Assembly: GCA_907164885.2 (NCBI GenBank)
Contig: OU015499.1
Span: forward strand, 145,075,154-145,139,153
DNA from: Dolomedes plantarius
Lineage: Eukaryota > Arthropoda > Arachnida > Araneae > Dolomedidae
Length of the DNA stretch: 64,000 bases
Reading direction: 5' to 3'
The notes below the pieces were generated by a model, which saw only the letters and a list, made by a program, of their open reading frames with translations, ran no database searches and was not told the origin of the DNA. Below, piece by piece: positions 1 to 10,414 of the stretch (position 1 is the stretch's first letter; the number at the start of each line of letters is the position of its first letter). A program made the translations under genes and the position numbers.

Positions 1-740
1 AAATATCTGTAAAACTATTAAAGTAACAGAATAACTGTAAGCAGAAAAAAATATCAGTTTTCAAAGCTCTTTCCAAATATGTAACATTTATGTACTTTCA
101 TGAGAAAAAAATACACCGATTTTCGACCAAAATGTCGGCTATGTTTATTGAAGCGGTGGAGTGCTTTTAGAATTAAAATATCTGTAAAACGATTTTAAAG
201 CTTCCAAACTAATCTTAGAATTATCTCCAGGCTTCAGAACATAAGTATACGAAGTTTCAACCAGATTCGTCAAGAAATGTAGATTTGTATACGTTACATA
301 CATACATACATACATCCATAGAGACACTGCTTTATTTATATAGATTATGTTCATATGCATAACAGCATAATGTATATTATATGTAATCTGTCTTTATCAT
401 CCTCCTGTTTAAAATCAAGAAATACATTAAGTAACATCTGAAAATTTAGGATAGTAAACATTAGCAAATATAAACATAAGATTTTAAAAAACTACATGAA
501 AAAAGAATCCTTAAAATTTATAACTTCCTTGCACGAAGAAAAAAAATATTTCATGTTTTCAATACACTGTGCATTGTTACAACTAACTTCCATATTATAA
601 ACAGGAAATCCGACATAAATAAAGCACAAATAGCAGTAAGATGCGATTATTTTGCATGCGGCCGCTTCGAAGCTACAAAGGAGCTTCTTCATCAGAGCAA
701 AGAACTTAGTGGCAGCTCAAAAAAGCCGGAAACTAAGTGA
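1..740. other. AT-rich region, no gene seen
   Basis: No convincing coding sequence. A short TACA/TATG tetranucleotide tract lies near 295-315. The small open frames here have no recognisable domain and look like chance. Confidence 0.5.
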
Positions 741-1412
741 CTAGACACGTGCGCATGCACTTAAGTACCCGTACGTGTCGAGCACTCGAAGGTGCGAAGA
801 GGCAGAAATGGGGCAAGCAGCGCCATCTAGTGGGAAAAAAGTGAAGTAACAGGCCAACACAGCTAAATAAACCCTTTCCACAATTGAGGAAAAAGATGGG
901 TTGCTTGTCAAATCATTAACCAAAGAACCCGAATTTTTAAAAATGTGATAAGCTTCCCAGAAATCAAGATCGGCAGGCGAGCGACATTTCTGAATAATGG
1001 AGGCAGAAGAAAACTCAAACCGATGATTCGAAGTCCAGGCGTGTTGAGCAATGGACAAACGATTTAACTCTTGTTTTTTAACGTAACTCTCGTGTTCCTT
1101 CAAGCGGAATTTAAGAGCACGCTCGGTTTGTCCAATACAAGAAAGGCCACACTGGCAAGAAACCCGGTAGATACCCCAGCTATTTAAGCGATCAATGGGG
1201 TGTTTGAGATCCGAAAAAGATATTTTATTGACAGGAGAGAAAATAACCTTAATTACAAACCTTTTAAGAATTTTAGCGATTTGATGACTGATCTCGGGAA
1301 AGAAGGGCAAAACCACCGACAGGTTCGGCTTTGAAATACACCTTTTTTGGACAGGTTTAGACAATTTCTTATAAATGGAATCAACGATATTAGAGGCATA
1401 GCCGCAGTCCAC
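741..1412 (-). pseudogene. Penelope-like element, GIY-YIG endonuclease portion
   Basis: Open frame of 223 codons on the minus strand. Around residues 80-107 it shows a GIY-YIG nuclease core: WGIYRV, then SCIGQTER about ten residues on, then RLKEH. A downstream FWEAYHI supplies the acidic residue expected near the end of the domain. Cysteines in CQCGLSC fit the Penelope-type nuclease. In Penelope-like retroelements this domain follows the reverse transcriptase and nicks target DNA. No RT is present upstream (above 1412), so this is a truncated copy; the last 35 or so residues (below about 860) are probably read-through. A separate Penelope-like RT relic on the same strand at 10.4-11.1 kb is not contiguous with it. 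The family call rests on motif recognition only. Confidence 0.6.
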
Positions 1413-1422
1413 GGCGACCGCC

Positions 1423-1457
1423 CTCAGATAATCAAGCTCGGAGCTTGATAATCTGAG
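1423..1457. repeat. Perfect 17-bp palindrome
   Basis: Arms 1423-1439 and 1441-1457 (starting CTCAGATAATC) are exact inverted complements around a single G. A partial third copy, TTGATTATCTGATGA, follows near 1464. It sits at the upstream edge of the Penelope-like fragment and may be a rearranged end of that element. Confidence 0.7.
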
Positions 1458-2134
1458 GAATATCTTGATTATCTGATGAATTATTGCATTTATGAAAAGG
1501 TATAAATTGTATCATAAAAATCAATAAATATAAATTTAATAGAATATTAGCGGTTTTTCTGGCTGTCTTGGAGTTTTTGGCTGTCTCTGGTAGTTTTTCC
1601 GACTATCTGGTGGTCCACAAAATAGACTGTAGCTGGCCGCTCTTTGCTCACCCCTGGTCTAAGAGATTTGACAGGTGAAAAAAAGTAAAAATGTCCAGTT
1701 TAGTCTTTAACTTATCTTTTGACTACACAAAAAAAAATTGAAATAATTGTTTCGTAATTCACGAGTACTTACTTCTGCGGCAGGGAGACTGTCCCCGACT
1801 GATTTATTTACTTTTTTTTCCTTTCTTAGTGATGAAACATCACTGGACGATGAATCGTTATCATCATGAACTTGCTATTCCGTTGGAATAGCAAGATTTT
1901 GTGCAACTGGATTGGCTTCTGAAAAAAGTGATTTATTATTTGATGACCCAAAAAATATTTTGTCACCAAGTGGTGTCGATCCTTCTTATTTGGGAAATTT
2001 ATTATGACTGTAAAAAGTTAGGAGTCCACTAATTATTTGCTTTGACACTGAAATTTCAAAAAGTGGACTTATATTCATGCTTCAGTGTAGTGGCGCCATC
2101 TCTCGGAATTCGCAGACTTGTCAAATGCACCTAG
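1458..2134. other. Intervening region, no gene seen
   Basis: No domain recognised. Contains a short hairpin with 11-bp arms (CTTGCTATTCC, 1871-1881; complement 1885-1895). The segment before 2135 is unique in the window. Confidence 0.4.
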
Positions 2135-2767
2135 TCTATGTATATAAAACAGTTCCGTAACTGACTCACTCACTGACTGACATACAACGCACAGACCAAA
2201 CCGCTGGACCTAAAGGGCTGAAATTTTGCATGGCAATTCTACATATAGTGTAGGGTTGCGCTAAGAAAGATTTTTCAAAAATTATTCTTAGATTTTTTAA
2301 AATTAAAATTTTAAGCAGTTTTCGTAACTTTTTTTAAGTTTGCATTTAAAATAATAATTTGAGGGTTATAAAATTTATATCAAGAGAAAGATCATAAAAA
2401 TGCCTTTAAAATGAAATCTTTTTCGAATCGTTACCTCCCTATCCTGATTTTTGGTGAATTTTTAATGATTAATTTTTAGAATTTAATTTATTAAATGCTG
2501 ATCACGTGACTTCCTTTTCTGGTACTTTAAAAAAATTTATCGTCACGTGCATAAAAACTAAATTGACCAAAAAAAAATTTTTTTTCTTGATAATGCGGCA
2601 GACGATTGGAGATTATCCAAAAAAATATTAAAATACAGTAAAAGAAGTGTTCTTCAAACTGTACTGTATTAACTGTACTATATTCTTTAGTCTTCTTTAT
2701 ATTAGATTTAATTTGAATATTTTCTTCTACATTATTTTGTCTATAAAAATATCCCTTACGATTTTTT

Positions 2768-2772
<5 letters not shown>

Positions 2773-2806
<34 letters not shown>
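2773..2806. repeat. (AT)n microsatellite
   Basis: About 17 AT dinucleotides directly left of the IS630/mariner-type insertion. With the tract at 4582-4657 it appears to be one Helitron-internal TA array split by that insertion. Confidence 0.8.
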
Positions 2807-2809
<3 letters not shown>

Positions 2810-2823
2810 ACATCAATTATATA

Positions 2824-4560
2824 CCAGATGGCCATAATTGAACTGACAGTGCTCACAATGTTCTGTAGCGCGATCTATTTGCGATAATGACGCCACATTT
2901 TGTAGGAAGATTAAACAAGACGGGGGACGAAGGATTCCGCGAAAAAATAAATTAGTACCAAAAGTCACCGCTAGGGGAATATTTGGCGCTGTGTAATAGA
3001 AAATAGAGTGTTAACAAATGCAAATCAATACGGAAATTACCTTTTATTTTGCATTCAAATGAGGTTCAATGTGGCTGCCGTTGTTGTGGACCACATATTG
3101 CATTCTGTGCACAGTATGCACAACAGCAGAAAGTAACATGTCTGTAGGAATCTCCCGTACAGTCCGTGATATGTTATCCTTCAACGTAGCCAGGTCCTGG
3201 ACCACTCCTTGATAGACCTTGGACTTAAGGTAACCCCATAGCCAGAAGTCGCATGGGGTAAGATCAGGCAACCGAGGTGGCCATGCAGTTGGAAAGTAGC
3301 GGCTAATGACTCTTTCTATTGTGAATTTCTGTCGTAGCAGCTGTTGCACCCGTACAGCAACGTGTGGAGGGGCTCCATCTTGCATGAAAATGATTTCCCC
3401 CAGGCATTGTCTTTGCTGAAGTGCCGGAATGACAAAGCTGTTCAACATGTGGCGATATTTCTCCGGTAACAGAACAGGTTTCCGGTCCTGTCGGGGTAAT
3501 GTTCTCATAGAAGAATGGACCTACGATAAATTCCGCTGTGAACCCACACCAAACAATTACCTTTCGTGAATGTAAGGGAATTTCTGTGACTGCATGTGGT
3601 GATTTGTCATCCCAAATTCGGCAGTTCTGGGTATTCACAGTTCCATGTAGGTGAAAGTGGGCCTCGTCTCCCCATAAGATTTTCCACGGCCAAGCATCAT
3701 CCACCTCCATTCTGGCAAGAAAGGTGAGAGCAAAAGTCAATCGCTTATCATGGTCGGGGTATAGTAACTCCTGTACACGGCTGATCTTGTACGGATAGAA
3801 GTTGATAATCTTTCGTAAGATTTTCCATACCGTACTGTAAGGCATATCCATATTCCGAGCTAATCCACGAGCGCTAGAGGTGGCAGCAATATTGTCTGGT
3901 CCTCTGTCGACAATCGCCGTGGCAACTGCTTCGATTGTATCCTGTGGTACAGGTTTTCGCCCTCTGCCTGACTGAGCCTTCAGAGAACCTTTACGCATTT
4001 TTTTGTGCGTTCTAAAAGCACGAAGAGCGGCTGACGCGTTGCACTGGTTGAGGTAAAAGAATTTGACCAGTAACGCACGCTCGACTAAAGAACGAGACAT
4101 TGCACATAAACTTTCAATCCGATTGATTCGAAACGTAACACATTGCCTTTTAAAACCCAAGCAGCTGGCACTGTGCCAATGGATGTAACGTGAAATTTGA
4201 ATAAAGAACTTCTTCTTCTACTCAGCGTACCTGATATTGCAGATCACGAGACTTTATCGGTGTTTAAGTAGATTTTACGCTTTTTTAAAAGTGTTGCCAT
4301 ATTGCACTTGAACTAAATAAGAAAATGTGCATATAAAAGGTAATTTTATTCCGTATTAATTTGCATTTGTTGACACTCTATTTTCTATTACACAGCGCCA
4401 AATATTCCCCTAGCGGTGACTTTTGGAACTAATTTATTTTTTCGCGGAATCCTTCGTCCCCCGTCTTGTTTAATCTTCGTACAAAATGTGGCGTCATTCT
4501 CGCAAATAGATCGCGCTACAGAACACTGTGAGCACTGTCAGTTTAATTATGGCCACCCGG
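2824..4560 (-). mobile_element. IS630/Tc1/mariner-type transposon with long TIRs
   Basis: Terminal inverted repeats of roughly 215 bp start CC(A/G)G(A/G)TGGCCATAATT at both ends and are flanked by TA (2822-2823 and 4561-4562). The arms match nearly base for base through GCGCGATCTATTTGCG and CACCGCTAGGGGAATA. Such long TIRs are unusual for Tc1-like elements. One frameshifted transposase is carried on the minus strand. Inserted in the TA tract of Helitron copy A. Confidence 0.85.
3044..4100 (-). pseudogene. IS630/mariner-type transposase, one frameshift
   Basis: The probable start is the Met at 4098-4100 (MSRSLVERALL), which opens a helix-turn-helix region (about residues 1-110, with RAFRTHKKMR and GRGRKPVPQ). 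The DDE domain follows: first acidic residue in ILWGDEAHFHLH, then HSRKVIVWCGF and GPFFYENITPTG. The frame shifts by one base near 3458-3466. The second frame continues with KYRHMLNSFV, IFMQDGAPPHVA (second Asp) and LPDLTPCDFWLWGYLKSK. I count 42 residues between the second Asp and the last one, so it belongs with DDxD rather than DD34E families. Ends at 3044. The enzyme would cut and paste the surrounding element at TA sites; the frameshift makes this copy inactive unless suppressed. Confidence 0.8.
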
Positions 4561-4578
4561 TACATTGATCGTCGCCTT

Positions 4579-4581
<3 letters not shown>

Positions 4582-4657
<76 letters not shown>
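4582..4657. repeat. (TA)n microsatellite
   Basis: About 38 TA dinucleotides directly right of the long-TIR transposon; the other half of the tract at 2773-2806. Confidence 0.85.
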
Positions 4658-4660
<3 letters not shown>

Positions 4661-4860
4661 TTATTGGCATTATTGCATGCATTGACCGTTGAATTTAATT
4701 TTAATGTACTCCGTAGCGAAGTGTGGGTTTTCAGCTAGTACATATAGTGGTTATAAAGCTAGTAGTTATAAAATTTGTATCACGAGAAAGATCATGAAAA
4801 TTTCTTTAAAATGATATCTTTTTCGAATTTTTACCTCTATTTTCTGATATTTGGGGAATT

Positions 4861-6017
4861 GGCTAGACTGTATAAGAGGGTCAGGTGTATTTTTCGGCAA
4901 TTTGGGGAGAGTTTTTGGTCGCCAATTGGGGCGATTATGGTGCCAAGGTTGTTTCTACTGTAAACTTCTGACGTATATGTCATGTGATTATTTCGTGACG
5001 GATGTATCACATGGTTTGGACAGGGGATTTATTTTGACCAATTAGGTGAATCTTGTTATGTTGTACAATTTGAATGCGGCGTGTGTACTGTGTTGGTGTG
5101 TTATAAAGGTGAGTTTAAATTTTGTGTATTATTTGATGGTATTTGTGCGTTTATTGAAGCTTTGTTGTTGTATTTTGTGAAATGGCGGCTAATTGTATTA
5201 ATTTTAAGTATTTGGTTGATTTCGAGAGATCTGGAGAGATGAAAGTTATCGAGTGGTGTAGGGATGCTGGTATAATGGCGTTGCTTTTAAGGATCCAGAA
5301 ACCGGGGCCCATACCAATACTATAGAAGGAACTTCGAATGAGGTGAAATGTAGTCTCGCAGGTACTCGGCAAGTTCAGGACGAATTCGATTCGTATCCTG
5401 GCGAGAACATTTGGCGAAAAAAATTAGGATGTGCCTGATTTTTTTTTATCGTTTTTAAAAGATGTGGCTTTGGTGTACCCTCCATTAACAAAGGATGACG
5501 ATAAATGAGCCGTTTATGTATTTATTTTAAGTGTGCAAAGAAGCAGTTTTTTTGTGTGTGTACACAGGTTGTACCAATTTTTTATATGTTTAATTAGTGT
5601 TTATATTATTTATTAGTGTTCTTAATTTGCAAATAAAAATTTTATTTGTTATATTTTGTATCATGTTTGTTGTGTTTATGCGTTGTTTAATTTTATGGTG
5701 TTATGCTTTAATTAGCGTAAATTTTTGCAAAGCGGAGATTCCGTGTGCGCCTACGGATTTTATAAAACCTGTGGGAAGTTTGTTTTCAAGTTATTTGTTT
5801 TTTATTTGCCGGCATTGATGCTTTTTGTTTACATTTTGCAGTTTGCCACAGCTGTTTTTATGTTTGTTTACAGCTTTGTTTTTGATTCCTAGCAAACCCT
5901 GAAACGCGCCAATCCGTTAGTGAGTGTTTGGCGTAGAAGTAATAAAACGCGCCAAGTCTTTGACGAAAACAATCGCGCCAAATGTCGCCAAATCTGACCG
6001 TCTTATCCGGTTTTACC
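4861..6017 (+). mobile_element. Merlin (IS1016/ISXO2-type) transposon
   Basis: Bounded by an 8-bp direct repeat GGGGAATT (4853-4860 and 6018-6025), the TSD size of Merlin. Ends are GG...CC with degenerate inverted repeats (TATAAGAGGGTCAG on the left, GATAAGACGGTCAG in the complement of the right). Removing it restores uninterrupted Helitron sequence matching copies A and C. It carries a deleted ISXO2-like transposase. The right end has several CGCCAAA motifs. Confidence 0.75.
5182..5507 (+). pseudogene. ISXO2-like (Merlin) transposase, internally deleted
   Basis: From ATG at 5182 the frame reads MAANCINFKYLVDF and MKVIEWCRDAG, typical of the N-terminus of arthropod ISXO2-like transposases. 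Near 5280-5290 it jumps directly to the C-terminal part: GAHTNTIEGTSNEVK, RQVQDEFDSY and IWRKK, then after a frameshift DVPDFFLSFLKDV and LVYPPLTKDD up to TGA at 5505-5507. The middle, including most of the catalytic core and any zinc ribbon, is gone (about 110 codons remain of a protein normally near 300-350). The family assignment is from memory of the IEGTW...DSYL..W signature; here the Trp of IEGTW is Ser. Confidence 0.65.
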
Positions 6018-6514
6018 GGGGAATTTTTAATGATTAATTTTTAGAATTTAATTTATTAAATGCTGATTGTGTGGTTTCTTATCTTTTTGTGATACTTTAA
6101 ATTAATTTTGCGTCACGTGCATCACAACGAAATAAATTGACAAAAAATATATTTCAGGTAGTCTCCTAACGAAACTACCGCGGGTTATTAACGTAGAATT
6201 ACTTATCGTTTGCACACAAAATTTTTTTTACACATTTTGGTACTTTTCTGTTTAACTGTTTACTGGGTTTGGCGCGCTGCCAAAATTATAACTCGTGAAG
6301 CAGGACAATTTTTTTCTCTCTTAAGGACCGTTATTGAGGAACGTAATCCTACGTTAAAAATATTAAAATACGGTAAAAGATAAAATCTAACCACTAGACT
6401 AATTGAGATAGAATTTTTTTAAGAATTTAATTCAAATTAGTATGTTTTATGGATATTAAACATACAAATTAATTGCATGCGTTGACAGTTGGATTTAATT
6501 TGAATATTTTGCAT

Positions 6515-6566
6515 ACTCCAAACGGAGGCGTCGATGGGTGGGCGTCAAGGGCAGCACACGTAATGG
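6515..6566. repeat. 52-bp exact copy of Tc1 transposase sequence
   Basis: 6515-6566 is identical to 8943-8994, inside the Tc1-B transposase gene, in the same orientation. It is bracketed by a near-duplicate of about 26 bp of Helitron sequence (TTGGATTTAATTTGAATATT at 6489-6508 and again at 6571-6590). No TIRs or TA borders flank it, so it did not arrive by transposition. Confidence 0.9.
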
Positions 6567-6763
6567 ACCGTTGGATTTAATTTGAATATTTTGTTCTACA
6601 TTATTTTCTCTATAAAAATATCCGTTTATTTTTTATGAATATATATATATATATATATAACCTATTTAATACTTTTCTTTTCATGTTTTTAGTTCCTGGC
6701 TGCAAGTAGTTTTAGAGCTCATATTGGTTTTTCACTTTCAACTTTGTCTTATACATAAATATA

Positions 6764-8172
6764 CACTGCTGGCCACCCAAATTGCAACACCAAGAAAGAC
6801 AAGAGATATCACAACAAAATTTATTTTGTAGATAACATGTTGACCAAGTATCAAATGATTAAATTTATAGACTTCTGTGAAGTGTGGTTCCTGCCAAAAT
6901 CAGTAGCCAGAGTATCCGCCATTGTTGGAGATCACCGCTGCCACACGCCTCGGCATTGATTCAAAGAGACTTTGGATGAGTTCTTGGGGTACAGCAGACC
7001 AAGCAGCTTCCACACGTTGCCAAAGTTGATCTGCCGTGGCAGCTGGGGATGGAATCTGGGTCAATCGTAGAGCAACCATGGACCACATGTTTTCTATCGG
7101 CGAAAGATCCGGAGAGCGAGGCGGCCAGGGAAGCAATTCAATCTGGCGATTGACGAAGAACCGTTGGACAATGCGTGCCACGTGTGGTCGCGCATTATCC
7201 TGTTGAAATATGGCTGTGGGCAAGCCCTGAAGGTAAGGAAGGACAACTGGCTCCAACACCTCGGAGATGTAGCGCTGGCTGTTTAAAGTACCGGCCATTC
7301 GTACTAGAGGTGTGCGATAGTGATATCCAATACCGCCCCATACCATAATACCCGGTGCAGGAGCAGTGTGGCGGTGCATAACGCAGCTGTTCAGCATCCT
7401 CTCTTCACGGTGTCTCCATACTCGAATGCGACCATCGTGGTGTTGCAGACAGAAGCGTGACTCGCCAGTAAAGACAATTTCATTCAATTCCGCCGTCCAC
7501 ATCCTTCAGTCATCGCACCATTGGCGGCGGAGACGTCTGTGGTTCTGCGTCAAGGGTAGACAAAGCAATGGACGTTTTGCGGACAGACCACTCTGCTGTA
7601 AACGGCGTCGAATGGTACGCGCAGACACTGGATGATGCGTTACAGATTGCATGTGTTGTGCTATGGTTCGTGATGTGACTGAGCGATCCGTCACTGCCAT
7701 GCGCACTATTTGCCTGTCATCACGTGAAGTGGTGCACTGAGGTGGATGCGATCGAACACGCCGGACCGTCGTATCCTCCTGCATCCAACGAACACATATC
7801 CGCATTACAGTTGTTTGGTTTCGTCCAACACGACTACCAATTTCCCTGAAAGATAATCCACAATCTCGGTAGGCCACTATCCTTCCTCTGTCGAACTCGG
7901 ATACTTGATCAAAAGATGATCGCTGTTTTCGACGACGCATAATTGATCGTTTTTTTGAAAAAACCACAAGAAAAACACAATTGCCAAACTTGAAATCGTC
8001 GAAATCTCCAAGCCTTAAATAGCGCTTCGAAATGGCGCCACAGGCGCTCGTGATGTGCGTCTGCGCTGAAATTCTAATCATTTGCATATCTCACCTCCGC
8101 TAATGCATGTTGTAAATTTCATGTTATTCGCATGTTTCCTTCAGGGTGTTGCATTTAGAGTGGCCAGCAGTG
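6764..8172 (-). mobile_element. Tc1-like element, family 1, copy 1
   Basis: 1409 bp with TIRs beginning CACTGCTGGCCAC, flanked by TA (6762-6763 and 8173-8174). The same family occurs at 34944-36352 in the opposite orientation with exactly the same length. It abuts the next Tc1 element with only TATATATA between. Carries one transposase gene with a single nonsense codon. Confidence 0.92.
6900..7940 (-). pseudogene. Tc1-type DD34E transposase, one nonsense codon
   Basis: The reading frame is intact over 346 codons apart from TGA at 7503-7505 (between QWCDD and RMWTAELNE), where the second copy has AGA. Start chosen at 7938-7940 (MRRRKQRSSFDQ), the position of the start in the sister copy. N-terminal paired HTH: SEFDRGRIVAY, SFREIGSRVGRN, SARTIRRRLQQ. 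Catalytic domain: EIVFTGESRF (the first Asp has become Gly; the sister copy has FTDESRF), IFQQDNARPHVA and SPDLSPIENMW, with 34 residues between the last two acids. So this copy has both a stop and a lost first catalytic residue. Transposases of this type excise and insert the element at TA. Confidence 0.92.
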
Positions 8173-8180
8173 TATATATA

Positions 8181-9595
8181 CATTCATGGACAAAAAAAAT
8201 TAGCGCACCAAGAAGGAGTCGTCAAAATGAAACGAAATTTTACATACGAAATGACTACTTTGATATAAGTAAATGATAAGAAAATGAAAGAAAAAGGATA
8301 ATTTATTTCAGAGAAAAAGGCAAAAGAACGGAGGAGTTAATACTACGTTGGACCCCCCTCTAGCGTGAATGCACGATGCGATACGATCGGGCATTGAGTC
8401 ATACAAGTTCTGTATGATGTCTTGAGATATTTCGTTCCATATTTGCTGTAACCTTGCCTCTAGTTCGTTCAAACTCGTGGGATGCCCAACTCGTCGTCCC
8501 AAATGATCCCAGATATGCTCGATTGGAGACAAATATGGGGATCGGGCAGGCCAAGGAAGGGTAGTAACAGTGCGGAGACAGTCTTGTGACACCCTTGCCG
8601 TATGAGGCCGAGCATTGTCTTGTTGAAAAATGGCTCCTGGGAGCCGTTGCATGAGTGGCAACACATGTGGTTGCAGGATTTCATGAACATACCGCTGGGC
8701 TGTCATGGTGCCACGGAACAATACTAGGGGTGACCGTGTATTGTAGACAATGGCACCCCATACCATCACACCAGCTGTGGGAGCGATGTGTCGCTGTACA
8801 GCAAAGGTAGGATTGAAGCGTTCACCACGGGCTCTCCACACACGAACACGATTGTCATCACTGCCAAGATTGAATCTGGATTCGTCGCTAAAGACGACCT
8901 GGTTCCATTCCGCTGAAGTCCAGTTTCCTCGTGCGCGGCAAAACTCCAAACGGAGGCGTCGATGGGTGGGCGTCAAGGGCAGCACACGTAATGGGCGCCG
9001 CGATACCAACTGTCCTTCAGCCAGGCGCCTTCGTATGGTTCGAGAAGACACAGAGGTCCCTAGTGATGGTGCTACCTGTGCCTGGATGGCGGCCGATGAA
9101 GCAGTTGGCTGTACGCGTGCATTTCTTACGATGTGGCGGTCTTCTCGACGACTGGTCTGTCGAGGGCGTCCTGAGCCTGGTCTTCGTGTACATGACATCT
9201 CTCGGGTCCACTGGTCCCAACACCTCCTCACAACACAATCAGAGCGGCCTAATTGACGAGCTACTCGCCTAGCTGACCACCCAGATTCCATCATCCCGAC
9301 GATTCTCCCCTTCTCAAACTGCGACAACTGCTTATATTGTCTTCGAACATGGCGTAATGGCATGTCTATCTCAGATCTTCCTTTGTAAATGATTCAGCAC
9401 ACTCAAACAAGCTTTGGTTACCAGTTTTATACTCCACAGAGTACGATGTTCAACGCCCTCTACCGGCTATACGTAATGCGTAATCACGCTGCATTTCTAA
9501 TCATTTGCATATCTCCCCGACATGTACCTTCATTGCAAGTTTCGTTACGATCCCGCAATTATTTCTTGGTGCGGTAATTTTTTTGTTCATGAGTG
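8181..9595 (-). mobile_element. Tc1-like element, family 2 (intact ORF)
   Basis: 1415 bp, TIRs beginning CA(T/C)TCATG(G/A)ACAAAAAAA followed by CGCACCAAGAA, flanked by TA (8179-8180, 9596-9597). It lies directly against Tc1 family 1 copy 1. The transposase frame is open throughout, so this is a candidate for a recently active copy. Confidence 0.92.
8308..9363 (-). CDS. Tc1-type transposase, uninterrupted
   Basis: 351 residues starting MPLRHVRRQYKQ. Two HTH motifs form the N-terminal DNA-binding half (about 1-120: SQFEKGRIVGMM, SARRVARQLGRS, a GRPR-like hook SGRPRQTSR, then SSRTIRRRLAEG). The DDE catalytic half has VVFSDESRFNL, IFQQDNARPHTA and SPYLSPIEHIWD. I count 32 residues between the second Asp and the Glu, two fewer than the usual 34. 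TVTTLPWPARS is the shortened stretch, and the spacing appears native to this spider-abundant subfamily (recollection). The common SPDLSPIE Asp is Tyr here, a non-catalytic change. No stop or frameshift. The C-terminus (GGSNVVLTPPFFC) runs slightly into the TIR, so it may be a read-through extension. Confidence 0.93.
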   Translation of the reverse strand: MPLRHVRRQYKQLSQFEKGRIVGMMESGWSARRVARQLGRSDCVVRRCWDQWTREMSCTRRPGSGRPRQTSRREDRHIVRNARVQPTASSAAIQAQVAPSLGTSVSSRTIRRRLAEGQLVSRRPLRVLPLTPTHRRLRLEFCRARGNWTSAEWNQVVFSDESRFNLGSDDNRVRVWRARGERFNPTFAVQRHIAPTAGVMVWGAIVYNTRSPLVLFRGTMTAQRYVHEILQPHVLPLMQRLPGAIFQQDNARPHTARVSQDCLRTVTTLPWPARSPYLSPIEHIWDHLGRRVGHPTSLNELEARLQQIWNEISQDIIQNLYDSMPDRIASCIHARGGSNVVLTPPFFCLFL

Positions 9596-9674
9596 TATTT
9601 GGCATTAATTGCATACATTGAGCTTTGTATTTAATTTGAATCTATTCCGTAGCGAAGCACGGGTATTCAGCTAG

Positions 9675-10414
9675 TAATTTCATAAAAATGGGTGTGTATA
9701 TATATATACACTCCCATTATCACAATATATATATTCGTATATATATAATGTAAAATATAAACAAATCAAATAAACAAAAATTAAAAGCAAGCATAGACTG
9801 CTAAATCACTTTAACTTAAATTTACCCTAGCAAAGAAAACATAAAACTTTTTTAATAAAGGATAGCGCAAAAGCTTCATATCCTCTTAATGAAAATATAC
9901 AAATATAACTAAAATAAATAAACCAACAGAGTTATATAAATATAATAAGAATATGGACAAAAAACAAACAGAAATCAAGCACTCAGGGCATCCACGCACC
10001 AGGGTAAGATTCTATAATAATAAGTGCCGGAACTGAACCATAAAACGACATAGAGGTAACCGATAGATCTCTTCATTAGGGAGCCTAACCAAACCAGTTA
10101 CCTCAAGGGGAACTTTCTGAATAGGATGCAGGTAAGCCCAAAAGACATCCCAAGGCCCCGAGTTCCCCATGGAAACAATCAGTCTAAAGAAAATGAAAAG
10201 ACAAGCACAACTTACAGTAAGGACTCAACGCACCGTACATGCAAGCACACAAATAATCCTAATGTAAAGCCAAAGATGCATACATACCTAAAATCCATAA
10301 GTGACGGTTATGGCGAAACAGCAGCCAATTCTATCCTATCAGTTACGTCATTGTAACAATACTACATCGCCACCCCCCATTACAGCTTAAACAAATGAAA
10401 ACATAAACACTATC
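9675..10414. other. Intervening region, no gene seen
   Basis: AT-rich. Contains a TATA palindrome near 9692-9715 (GTGTATATATATATACAC) and, from about 9990 to 10370, a less AT-rich stretch without a convincing frame. It may be non-coding sequence of the adjacent Penelope-like copy, but nothing proves that. Confidence 0.35.

Larger units (their letters stand above)
2135..4738 (+). mobile_element. Non-autonomous Helitron, copy A (interrupted)
   Basis: Starts TCTATGTATATAAAACAG and ends with a short GC hairpin region followed by CTAG and T, as expected of Helitrons (TC...CTAG, inserted at A/T). The 5' 200 bp, including a run of CTGA/CTCA repeats and the text AAACCGCTGGACC, recurs in copy C (14118-14765), and the 3' 60 bp recurs in copies B and C. 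No Rep or helicase is encoded. The base before TC is G rather than A, so the exact start is less certain. A long-TIR transposon (2824-4560) sits inside its internal TA tract. Confidence 0.65.
4741..9674 (+). mobile_element. Helitron copy B, 5'-truncated and heavily nested
   Basis: Recognised by internal sequence shared with copies A and C (for example ATCACGAGAAAGATCAT near 4781 and TTTAGAATTTAATTTATTAAATGC near 6040) and by a 3' end with GTAGCGAAGCACGGGTATTC followed by CTAG at 9671-9674 and T. The 5' terminus is missing; the copy begins right after copy A ends. It holds a Merlin element (4861-6017), a 52-bp piece of Tc1 sequence (6515-6566) and two abutting Tc1 elements (6764-9595). No Rep/helicase is present. 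Confidence 0.6.

Noticed and set aside
8750..9272. Plus-strand open frames of 113-168 codons
   Set aside because: They lie antisense to the intact Tc1-B transposase and have no domain of their own.
2135..9674. Autonomous Helitron with Rep/helicase
   Set aside because: No Rep HUH or helicase motif in any frame; all coding inside belongs to nested TIR elements.
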